From Bacteroidales bacterium (GTDB lineage: Bacteria > Bacteroidota > Bacteroidia > Bacteroidales > UBA932), in the NCBI GenBank assembly GCA_017647795.1, contig JAGCJX010000025.1:62001-126000 (forward strand): a stretch of DNA of 64,000 nt, in the 5' to 3' direction. The position numbers and the translations under genes are program-made. Every line of letters begins with the position of its first letter. Positions within the stretch are counted from its first letter, which is position 1. The notes beneath the pieces were generated by a model, which saw only the letters and a program-made list of their open reading frames with translations, ran no database searches and was not told where the DNA came from. Positions 57,006 through 64,000 of the stretch are shown in pieces.

Positions 57006-58622
57006 CTATTTGTTCAATTGTTGAAAGAAGTCGTTACCCTTGTCGTCTACCAGGATAAATGCCGGGAAGTTTTCCACTTCAATTTTCCAGATAGCTTCCA
57101 TACCCAATTCCGGGTACTCCAACAACTCAACCTTCTTGATGTTGTCTTGAGCCAGGATCGCTGCAGGACCCCCGATAGAACCCAAGTAGAAACCACCGTG
57201 TTTGTGGCAAGCGTCGGTTACTTGTTGGCTACGGTTACCTTTGGCAATCATAATCATGCTACCACCATTTTCTTGGAACAAGTCCACGTAGCTGTCCATA
57301 CGACCTGCCGTAGTCGGACCGAATGAACCTGAAGGCATTCCTTCCGGAGTCTTCGCCGGACCTGCGTAGTAAATCGGGTGGTCTTTGATGTATTGCGGAA
57401 GACCTTCACCACGGTCAATGCGTTCTTTCAGTTTTGCGTGTGCAATGTCACGACCCACAATGATGGTACCGTTGAGCAAGAGGAAGGTGGAAACCGGGTA
57501 TTGGGAAAGGTCTGCCAAAACTTCCTTCATCGGGCGGTTCAAGTCGATGCGTACACCGGATGAGTGAGCTGCACCGGTACGGAATTGTTCCGGTACCAGG
57601 CGGATCGGGTTGCTGTCCAAGGTTTCAATCCAGATACCTTCTTTGTTGATTTTAGCTTTCACGTTGCGGTCTGCGCTGCAAGACACACCCATACCCACGG
57701 GGCAAGAAGCACCGTGACGCGGCAAACGGATCACGCGGATGTCGTGTGCCAGGTATTTACCACCGAACTGTGCACCCAAACCAATGTTTTGAGCGGCTTT
57801 CAACAGACGTTGTTCCATATCGATATCACGGAAAGCACGTCCCAACTCGTTTCCGGTGGTCGGGATGGTGTCGTAGTATTTGGTAGAAGCCAATTTCACG
57901 GTTTTCAGACACATTTCCGCAGAAGTACCACCAATTACGAAAGCAATGTGGTACGGAGGGCAGGCGGCAGTACCCAAAGTTTTCATCTTTTCTACCAAGA
58001 ATTTTTCCAAGGTATCCGGATTCAACAGAGCTTTGGTTTCTTGGAAGAGGTAGGTTTTGTTAGCCGATCCACCACCTTTGGCCACAAACAAGAATTTGTA
58101 TTCGTCGCCGTCGGTTGCGTAAATATCCACTTGAGCCGGCAAGTTGTTGCCCGAGTTCTTTTCGTTGTACATATCCAACGGCAAGGTTTGAGAATAACGC
58201 AAGTTGTCGGTGGTGTAAGTATCGTACACCCCGTGTTGCAAAGCCTCTTCGTCACCGCCACCGGTCCAAACACGTTGACCTTTTTTCGCAACGATGGTGG
58301 CAGTTCCTGTATCTTGGCAGAACGGCAATTTGCCTTTGGATGCCACGTCAGCGTTCAACAACATGGTCAATGCCACGGCTTTGTCGTTTTTGCTGGCTTC
58401 GGGGTCGTTCAAAATTTTAGCAACCATTTCGTTGTGTTCCGGACGGAGCATGAATGCCACATCGTGGAAAGCTTGGCGCGCCAAAAGTCTCAAACCTTCC
58501 GGTTGCACTTTCAACACTTCTTCTCCGTTAAACATTTCCGTAGAAACATACTCCTTGGTCAGGAGATGATACTGGGTGGTTTCTTTTCCCATTTGGAAAA
58601 GTTCTTGATACTTAAAGCTCAT
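57006..58622 (-). CDS. class I (4Fe-4S) fumarate hydratase
   Basis: 538 residues, single-chain FumA/FumB type with alpha and beta halves. Cluster cysteines are expected in [18 protein letters not shown] and GVSCSADRN. The C-terminal half carries [29 protein letters not shown] substrate residues. It interconverts fumarate and malate in the cytoplasm and feeds fumarate respiration in anaerobes; the cluster is oxygen-sensitive. It starts 33 bp after prfB and ends at a terminator. Confidence 0.95.
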   Translation of the reverse strand: MSFKYQELFQMGKETTQYHLLTKEYVSTEMFNGEEVLKVQPEGLRLLARQAFHDVAFMLRPEHNEMVAKILNDPEASKNDKAVALTMLLNADVASKGKLPFCQDTGTATIVAKKGQRVWTGGGDEEALQHGVYDTYTTDNLRYSQTLPLDMYNEKNSGNNLPAQVDIYATDGDEYKFLFVAKGGGSANKTYLFQETKALLNPDTLEKFLVEKMKTLGTAACPPYHIAFVIGGTSAEMCLKTVKLASTKYYDTIPTTGNELGRAFRDIDMEQRLLKAAQNIGLGAQFGGKYLAHDIRVIRLPRHGASCPVGMGVSCSADRNVKAKINKEGIWIETLDSNPIRLVPEQFRTGAAHSSGVRIDLNRPMKEVLADLSQYPVSTFLLLNGTIIVGRDIAHAKLKERIDRGEGLPQYIKDHPIYYAGPAKTPEGMPSGSFGPTTAGRMDSYVDLFQENGGSMIMIAKGNRSQQVTDACHKHGGFYLGSIGGPAAILAQDNIKKVELLEYPELGMEAIWKIEVENFPAFILVDDKGNDFFQQLNK

Positions 58623-58655
58623 TTTGTTACTGTATTTGAGTGTGATATATTTCTG

Positions 58656-59751
58656 TTACTGCGGGTTGTTGTCTCCCTGCATCAGGAAGACTTTCATGAA
58701 TTCGTTCAAATCTCCATCGAGGACCGCTTGGGTGTCCGAGGTCTCGTAACCGGTGCGCAGATCCTTGACCATTTTGTACGGATGCAGGACGTAACTCCGG
58801 ATTTGGGACCCCCATTCGATTTTCTTCTTTTGACCTTCCAATTCCGCCTTCTTCTCCTGACGTTTCTTCAATTCCAGGTCGTAGAGGTGGGATTTCAAAA
58901 TCCGCAAGGCATTCTGACGGTTGTCCAGTTGCGAACGGGTCTCCGTATTTTCCACCACAATACCGGTCGGGATGTGGCGGACGCGCACGCCAGTTTCTAC
59001 CTTGTTGACGTTCTGTCCACCGGCCCCGCTGGAACGGTAGGTATCCCATTCCAAATCGGCAGGATTGATCTCAATTTCTATGGTTTCATCCACAAGGGGA
59101 TAGACAAAGACCGAGGAGAAAGTCGTCTGACGCTTACCCTGTGCATTGAACGGAGAAATCCGTACCAACCGGTGCACCCCGCTTTCCGCCTTCAGGTAAC
59201 CGAAGCCAAAGTCCCCTTCGAATTCCAAGGTCACGGATTTGATACCGGCCTCTTCCCCATCAATCAAGTCCGAGACGTGCACTTTGTAGCCATTGCGTTC
59301 GCCCCAACGGATGTACATCCGCATCAGCATGGCCGACCAGTCGTTGCTCTCGGTTCCTCCTGCTCCGGAGTTGATTTTCAGCAAGGCGCCGAGGTTGTCC
59401 CCCTCTTCACCCAACATGTTCCGGAGTTCGAGGGCCTCCAGATCACCGAGGTATTGTGCATATTGCTGATCCAATTCGGCCACGACGGATTCATCCTCTT
59501 TGGCAAAATCAGCCAAGACCTCCAGGTCTTCCAGGCCTTGGGCCAGACGGTCGTAGGCAGCCACCCAATAGCGGATGCCCGCAGAAGCTTTCAGATAGGC
59601 TTCTGCCTCTTTCGGATTGTCCCAGAAATCGGGTTGCTGGCTATGCGCTTCGCGCTCGCTCAAAACAGATCGCTTTCCAGCGACGTCAAAGACACCTCCC
59701 CAGCGTAGCCAGACGCTGATGCAAATCTTTCATTTGCTCGGTAGTAATCAT
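58656..59751 (-). CDS. prfB: peptide chain release factor 2, with programmed +1 frameshift
   Basis: 364 residues if the +1 shift occurs. The zero frame starts at ATG 59751 (MITTEQMKDLHQ) and stops at TGA 59688-59686 after 21 codons; the +1 frame continues DVAGKRSVLSEREAHSQQPDFW to TAA 58656. Domain order is normal: coiled coil, then tripeptide-like anticodon motif SPFNAQGKR, and catalytic GGQ in SSGAGGQNVNK. RF2 ends translation at UGA and UAA. It follows recX by 7 bp. A start at 59663 would drop the conserved N-terminal helix and is not the true start. Confidence 0.95.
59680..59705 (-). promoter_or_regulatory. RF2 autoregulatory +1 frameshift site
   Basis: The minus strand reads GGGGAGG TGT CTT TGA C: a Shine-Dalgarno-like GGGGAGG three bases before the CTT slip codon, then the in-frame UGA and a following C. 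Low RF2 lets the ribosome slip to UUU/GAC and make more RF2. Confidence 0.92.
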
Positions 59752-59758
59752 AACTCGG

Positions 59759-60241
59759 TTATTTTTTATTCTTTTCTTTCCAATAGTGTTGTACTTCTTC
59801 CCAGCCGTAGCCCCGTTGCGTCGCATAGGCAACCAGTCGCCGATACAGGTCATCACCGGCTTTTCCTTGCCGTTCCAGAGCCGCCCACTTGGCATCCAAC
59901 GCGGTCGCCATGCGTTTTTGCGCTTCCGGTTCGTCCACTTCTGCCCAAGCCTCCCGAATCACCTCGGCATCAATGCCTTTCTGACGCAAAGCGAAGGCAA
60001 TCTTCCGTGCTCCCCAGGCCGACAAACGGGCCTTGTCCCTCGAGAAGGCAACCGCATAACGCAGGTCGCTCTGGTACTTTTCGCGTTGCAACTGTTCCAT
60101 CACCCAAGCAATGGACTGCGGCGACAGTTCCATCTTTTGCAACTTGGCAACCAAATCGGAGGCGGCCCACTCCCGACGGGCACACAAACCCATCATCCGT
60201 ACCAACGCCCGCTGACGCAGTGCCAATTGTTCCTCTTCCAT
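59759..60241 (-). CDS. recX: regulatory protein RecX
   Basis: 160 residues from ATG 60241. The helical repeat pattern fits RecX: ALVRMMGLCARREWAASDLVAKL (R-x-x-S-x-x-E/D-L-x-x-K-L), then SDLRYAVAFSRDKARLSAWGARKIAFALRQKGID. RecX binds RecA filaments and limits their activity. recA lies in the same window (63651) but is separate and divergent. recX sits between the patatin gene and prfB, with short gaps on both sides. Confidence 0.9.
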   Translation of the reverse strand: MEEEQLALRQRALVRMMGLCARREWAASDLVAKLQKMELSPQSIAWVMEQLQREKYQSDLRYAVAFSRDKARLSAWGARKIAFALRQKGIDAEVIREAWAEVDEPEAQKRMATALDAKWAALERQGKAGDDLYRRLVAYATQRGYGWEEVQHYWKEKNKK

Positions 60242-60242
60242 C

Positions 60243-62519
60243 CTAAAACTGATAGCCAAAACTAAAATAATAGCCCAACGTCTGCGTCAAATCCGACCAA
60301 TGCAAATCAAACATCAACGGTCCGATTGAGAAATGGTAGGCATACTGCAAACCAACGCCCCAATGACCTCGTGCAGCCGACCATTCGGTTAGCTGCGGAG
60401 AGTCGTGCAGGAAATTTCCGACCAAAGATACATAATGTTTTTTACCCAATCGCTGACGAAGGTCCATTCTTGCAACAAAGAGGTTGTTTTCGGCCGTTTC
60501 TGCATTGGCAATGCCCACAAACGGCAACTGATGATCCACATACCGACCCGGAACCATGCCGCCGATCAAATTCACATACGAAACCGGGATGCGGTCGCCG
60601 ACCAGGAAACGTCCCGACAATGCCGGTATCCAGGTCATGCCACGCCAAAGCGGCACATACATCCGCCAATCGATCAGGCACGCTGCAAAAGGTTCAAAAT
60701 CCGATTGTCTCCCCGCAAAAACATAATCCAGTTCCGCCCTGAAACGGGTTCCCCGCGTCGGAAAATAATTTTGGTCCTCGGTGTTGATGTTTGCCATTAG
60801 GAAGGCACCCAGAAAATCACCAGGACTTTGTCTCGAACCCTCCTGTCCAGGATCGGCCGTCAACAAGCGGCCAAACCGATAATGGTCGTACTGCAAACCG
60901 GCCTCCAGTTCGAGCTTTTTGAAATAGGAATCCGAAAGACTCACGCGGGCCGTATGGTTGTAATACAAAATGTTGGCTTGAACATCTCCGCGGTCAAACA
61001 TGTTCATATCCACCTTCTTCATCCGATAGGAGAGGTTCATTTGAGCAAAACCTCGGGGCAGGTACATGGCCTTCAATTCCGCCCAGGGGTTGTAACTCAG
61101 TTCCCCCGTCAAGTCAAACTTGAGTCCCCGCAGACGCCGGGCATTCCAACCCAGGTTGAGCAAAATACCAGCAGTCTCTTCCGAATCAAAACGGAATCCA
61201 ATGCCCACCCGGTGAGGCGGACTGGGCACGAACGAAAAGACCAGACGGTAAGGTTCTGCCTCGCCCAGCAACTCGTACGTCACGCTGGAAAAACTGTTCG
61301 ATCCATAAAAAGAACGGAGGGCCTGATCGATGTCTGTCCCACTCACCGACTGCTTGCCCTGCAGACCGGATTTTCGCATCAGCCACTGACTGTCCTTCGG
61401 ATCCAACCCCGACAATTCAATGGAAGCAATGGCCACCGTGTCCTGATACAGGTCCACTGCCTTCGGATGCACACGGGGCGCAGAAATCTTTCCCACTTGC
61501 CGCAGCGAATCCCGCAAGGACAACAAGGCCTCCTGGTGCTGCAATGCTGCCTGGTAGCCCAGGGTCAAAACCGTATCAATCGTCTGGCTATCAAAACTCA
61601 TCGCCGAAAAATCCAACACATCGGGACGGAGATAAACATCTGTCTTGCGAATATTGTCAGCGACCAGGTCATTGGTTACCACCTCCAACAACTGCGTCAA
61701 AATCTGCGGCAACGAACGCATTTCTTCCGCGGTCCTCAACTTACCTCCTACGTCCACACCGATGACGACGTCTGCACCCAACTGCCGGCAAACATCCACC
61801 GGATAGTTGTTGCCCATCATCCCGTCCACCAGAATCTGCTCACCCATACGGACCGGAGCAAAGACCCCCGGAATGGCCATGCTGGAACGGACCGCCAAGG
61901 GCAGACTTCCTTCCTTCATCACCACCGTCTTTCCGGAAACCAAATCAAACGAAACACAAGCAAAGGGGATCGGCAAATCCTTGGTAAAATCCACAGAGTC
62001 CTGATACCCACCGCACAAGGAAGTAAAATAATTGTACACATGCTGACCGGAGATAAATCCCGACGGCAACGAACTCATCAGATCGAAGCTTCCCTTCTCC
62101 GACGACAAAGTATCGACCGAACGGATGGCATCAAAAGGCAGGGAGAATTGGTATTGCGAACCGTAGGTCTTATTGCGGGACGACAGGTGGTCCCGGGAGA
62201 TACGGTCGCTCATAAAGTACGACCAGTCCATGGCCCGGATCAGACTGTCCAATTCCTGGGCACTGTAGCCGAGGGCATACAAACTTCCCACGATGGAACC
62301 CATGCTGGTACCGACGACCACATCAACCGGCATTCCGATTTCTTCCAGGTACTTCAACACACCGATGTGAGCCGCACCCTTGGCTCCCCCTCCGGACAAA
62401 ACCAAGCCAACACGCGGCACCCTCACCGTGTCTTGCGGCACCGGGCTTGCCCACAACATACTGGAAAGGCCCAACCAACACAGCAGGGCCCCAAGTAAAA
62501 TTTTATACAACGATTTCAT
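60243..62519 (-). CDS. patatin-like phospholipase with POTRA and outer-membrane barrel (PlpD/RssA type)
   Basis: 758 residues from ATG 62519 (the frame extends upstream into rlmN). Signal peptide to about MLWAS. Patatin domain with oxyanion loop LSGGGAKGAAH, nucleophile Ser72 in VVGTSMGS and Asp in LVDGMMGNNYPVD (DGM rather than DGG). A POTRA-like domain (~370-450) and a 16-strand-like barrel ending YYFSFGYQF follow. It resembles PlpD (type Vd) proteins that hydrolyse phospholipids at or beyond the outer membrane. It starts 4 bp after rlmN. Confidence 0.9.
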   Translation of the reverse strand: MKSLYKILLGALLCWLGLSSMLWASPVPQDTVRVPRVGLVLSGGGAKGAAHIGVLKYLEEIGMPVDVVVGTSMGSIVGSLYALGYSAQELDSLIRAMDWSYFMSDRISRDHLSSRNKTYGSQYQFSLPFDAIRSVDTLSSEKGSFDLMSSLPSGFISGQHVYNYFTSLCGGYQDSVDFTKDLPIPFACVSFDLVSGKTVVMKEGSLPLAVRSSMAIPGVFAPVRMGEQILVDGMMGNNYPVDVCRQLGADVVIGVDVGGKLRTAEEMRSLPQILTQLLEVVTNDLVADNIRKTDVYLRPDVLDFSAMSFDSQTIDTVLTLGYQAALQHQEALLSLRDSLRQVGKISAPRVHPKAVDLYQDTVAIASIELSGLDPKDSQWLMRKSGLQGKQSVSGTDIDQALRSFYGSNSFSSVTYELLGEAEPYRLVFSFVPSPPHRVGIGFRFDSEETAGILLNLGWNARRLRGLKFDLTGELSYNPWAELKAMYLPRGFAQMNLSYRMKKVDMNMFDRGDVQANILYYNHTARVSLSDSYFKKLELEAGLQYDHYRFGRLLTADPGQEGSRQSPGDFLGAFLMANINTEDQNYFPTRGTRFRAELDYVFAGRQSDFEPFAACLIDWRMYVPLWRGMTWIPALSGRFLVGDRIPVSYVNLIGGMVPGRYVDHQLPFVGIANAETAENNLFVARMDLRQRLGKKHYVSLVGNFLHDSPQLTEWSAARGHWGVGLQYAYHFSIGPLMFDLHWSDLTQTLGYYFSFGYQF

Positions 62520-62523
62520 GTTC

Positions 62524-63540
62524 TTACTTTTGACTTTCCTGACGGGTACGTCCTGCCAACATGCCACAAGCAGCCAGGATATCTTCCCCCCGGGAGGCAC
62601 GCAGCGTGGTCACAATACCACCGTCATTGAGGCGTTTCTGGAACCACAAGATCTGTTCCATCGGAGACGGTGCCAGGTCACTGTCCGGGATCTTGTGAAA
62701 ACGGATGAGGTTGATGCGGCATTCCAGACCCCGCAACATCCGCAACAACGCATCTGCGTGACGTTTGGTATCGTTTACCCCATCAAACATAATGTATTCA
62801 AAGCTAACGCGACGTTGGCCGGTAAAATCATATTGCTTGATCAAGGCCACCACATCTTCAATCGGGAAAGCCTTCTGTACCGGCATCAAGGCGCGACGTT
62901 CTTCATCAAACGGGTTGTGCAAGCTGACAGCCAAATGGCAACGGGTCTCTTCCAGGTAGCGCTTCAAGGTTGGAAGAACGCCGATGGTAGACAGGGTAAT
63001 GCGTTTGGGACTCCATCCGAATCCCCAATCAGCGGTCAGGATCTCAATGGTCCGCATCACCTCCGGATAATTGTCCAACGGCTCACCCATTCCCATGAAA
63101 ACAGTATTGGTCAAACGGTCCGCCTCCTCAACGCCCAGGTATTGGGAAATGATTTCTGCCGCGGTCAGATTTCCATGAAAGCCTTGGCGACCGGTCATAC
63201 AAAAACGGCAGGACATCTTGCATCCTTTCTGTGACGACACACACAAGGTGTAACGGTCATCATCGGGAATCATGACAGCCTCCACGCCTCCGAACAAGTA
63301 CTTTTTCGTACCGTCGGTGGACTCGGTCACAATCGACCAGTCACTGCGTCCGACTTCGTAGCCCTCCTGAGCCAACTTTTCCCGGGCAGCCTTTGACAGG
63401 TTCGTCATCTGCGACAAATCGGTGACCTTCTTGCGATAAAGCCAATCGGCCATTTGTTTTCCAGCGAAGGCAGGCATCCCACAAGAACGGGCAACCTCCT
63501 GCAACTCGACCAGGTTCTTACCAAGCAATGTTTTTCTCAT
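62524..63540 (-). CDS. rlmN: 23S rRNA (A2503-C2) / tRNA (A37-C2) methyltransferase RlmN
   Basis: 338 residues. Radical SAM enzyme with CKMSCRFC, preceded by CVSSQKG; the methyl-carrying cysteine is expected in ACGMLAG near the C-terminus (RGEDILAACGMLAG). FMGMGEPLDNY and ITLSTIGVLPTL are diagnostic. First gene of the rlmN-patatin-recX-prfB-fumarase run; diverges from recA. Confidence 0.95.
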   Translation of the reverse strand: MRKTLLGKNLVELQEVARSCGMPAFAGKQMADWLYRKKVTDLSQMTNLSKAAREKLAQEGYEVGRSDWSIVTESTDGTKKYLFGGVEAVMIPDDDRYTLCVSSQKGCKMSCRFCMTGRQGFHGNLTAAEIISQYLGVEEADRLTNTVFMGMGEPLDNYPEVMRTIEILTADWGFGWSPKRITLSTIGVLPTLKRYLEETRCHLAVSLHNPFDEERRALMPVQKAFPIEDVVALIKQYDFTGQRRVSFEYIMFDGVNDTKRHADALLRMLRGLECRINLIRFHKIPDSDLAPSPMEQILWFQKRLNDGGIVTTLRASRGEDILAACGMLAGRTRQESQK

Positions 63541-63586
63541 TCTGCAAAAGTAGGAAAAAGAACAGATATTTTTATCAAAATGTTAC

Positions 63587-63594
63587 TATCTTTG
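63587..63594 (+). promoter_or_regulatory. -7 box of recA promoter
   Basis: TATCTTTG, 56 nt before the recA ATG; no TTTG at -33. I see no SOS-box-like palindrome here. Confidence 0.55.
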
Positions 63595-63650
63595 TACCGA
63601 TGTGGACGTCTGTTTTGCATCAAAATTAAATTACTTAAAACCAATAAATT

Positions 63651-64000
63651 ATGGCTAAAGAACAAGTAGAAGTAAAAAACACAGCCGAAATCAGTCCGGA
63701 GAAATTGAAAGCTTTGCAAGCGACCATTGACAAGATTGAGAAGGATTTCGGTAAAGGGACCATTATGAAGATGGGAGATAAGCCGGAGTTGGAAGTGTCC
63801 ACCATCGCTTCAGGCTCGATAGCTTTGGACCACGCCTTGGGAATCGGCGGATACCCCCGGGGACGTGTCATCGAAATATATGGTCCGGAATCCAGCGGTA
63901 AGACCACCTTGGCCATCCACGCCATTGCTCAAGCACAAAAGAACGGAGGCATTGCCGCCATCATCGATGCGGAACACGCCTTCGACATCACCTACGCCAA
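63651..64000 (+). CDS. recA: recombinase RecA, 3' partial
   Basis: The first 116 residues are present and the gene runs off the right edge. [50 protein letters not shown] (in pieces) shows the RecA start and Walker [10 protein letters not shown]; the segment ends at [12 protein letters not shown]. It forms the filament for homologous recombination and SOS induction. The N-terminal ~25 residues ([20 protein letters not shown]) are a Bacteroidota-type extension. Confidence 0.97.
   Translation, partial: MAKEQVEVKNTAEISPEKLKALQATIDKIEKDFGKGTIMKMGDKPELEVSTIASGSIALDHALGIGGYPRGRVIEIYGPESSGKTTLAIHAIAQAQKNGGIAAIIDAEHAFDITYA

Noticed and set aside
59656..59695. prfB as a frameshifted pseudogene
   Set aside because: The TGA lies in the exact RF2 slip context (SD-like element, CTT TGA C), so it is programmed.
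57564..59708. 714-codon open frame on the plus strand across the fumarase and prfB genes
   Set aside because: It is antisense to two certain genes and its translation has no recognisable domain; such frames arise from codon bias.
60828..62498. 556-codon plus-strand frame opposite the patatin gene
   Set aside because: Antisense shadow; the minus-strand protein has a full patatin and barrel layout.

Overview
The window is about 64 kb of Bacteroidales-type (Bacteroidota) chromosome. The signs are Bacteroidota promoters (TTTG, a 19-21 nt spacer, then TAnnTTTG) ahead of many genes, weak Shine-Dalgarno sites, DUF4290, DUF4493/DUF6359-type and C10 peptidase proteins, a reverse rubrerythrin, a 57-residue histone-H1-like protein, a complete Na+-translocating NADH:quinone reductase operon, and an [FeFe] hydrogenase with no separate subunits. 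Rubrerythrin, hydrogenase and oxygen-labile Fe-S enzymes (class I fumarase, quinolinate synthase, RlmN) point to an anaerobe, probably host-associated. I cannot name the genus.

Layout, left to right. 1-8.6 kb: 3' part of a CyuA-like cysteine desulfidase, a TPR protein and gyrA on the minus strand, clpC, an orphan protein and tRNA-Lys. 8.6-13 kb: a partner-switch pair (STAS protein, then a sensor/PP2C phosphatase/HATPase fusion), a META lipoprotein and a porin. 13-18 kb: [FeFe] hydrogenase, a Y1 REP-associated transposase framed by composite repeats, reverse rubrerythrin, MarC and the H1-like protein. 18-27 kb: a long minus-strand run of a lipoprotein, nadB, nadC, nadA, trkA, an M6 metalloprotease and a small lipoprotein, with an outer-membrane protein gene diverging from it. 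27-36 kb: uvrD/pcrA and nqrABCDEF.

35.8-42.4 kb is an accessory island between nqrF and an rRNA methyltransferase gene (rsmF-like). It holds an IS3-like remnant, intact and broken copies of small beta-barrel genes, a C10 cysteine protease and two AAA+ ATPase genes of the kind that move between genomes. Its segments are punctuated by three copies of a unit made of a ~45-nt antisense copy of the rsmF 3' end followed by an identical hairpin. Nearly all base differences among these tails and the live rsmF end fall in third codon positions. They look like displaced 3' ends left by repeated replacement or insertion at the end of rsmF. I consider this the most interesting structure in the window.

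42.4-64 kb is mostly housekeeping: rsmF-like/SRPBCC/pyrE, a NUDIX hydrolase, DUF4290/ftsK/lolA, convergent rmlD and rmlC, a secreted GH2 beta-galactosidase, an M23 endopeptidase with a 57-bp repeat linker, hisS, initiator tRNA-Met, then a minus-strand run rlmN, patatin-like outer-membrane phospholipase, recX, prfB (with its programmed +1 frameshift) and class I fumarase, and finally the 5' end of recA.
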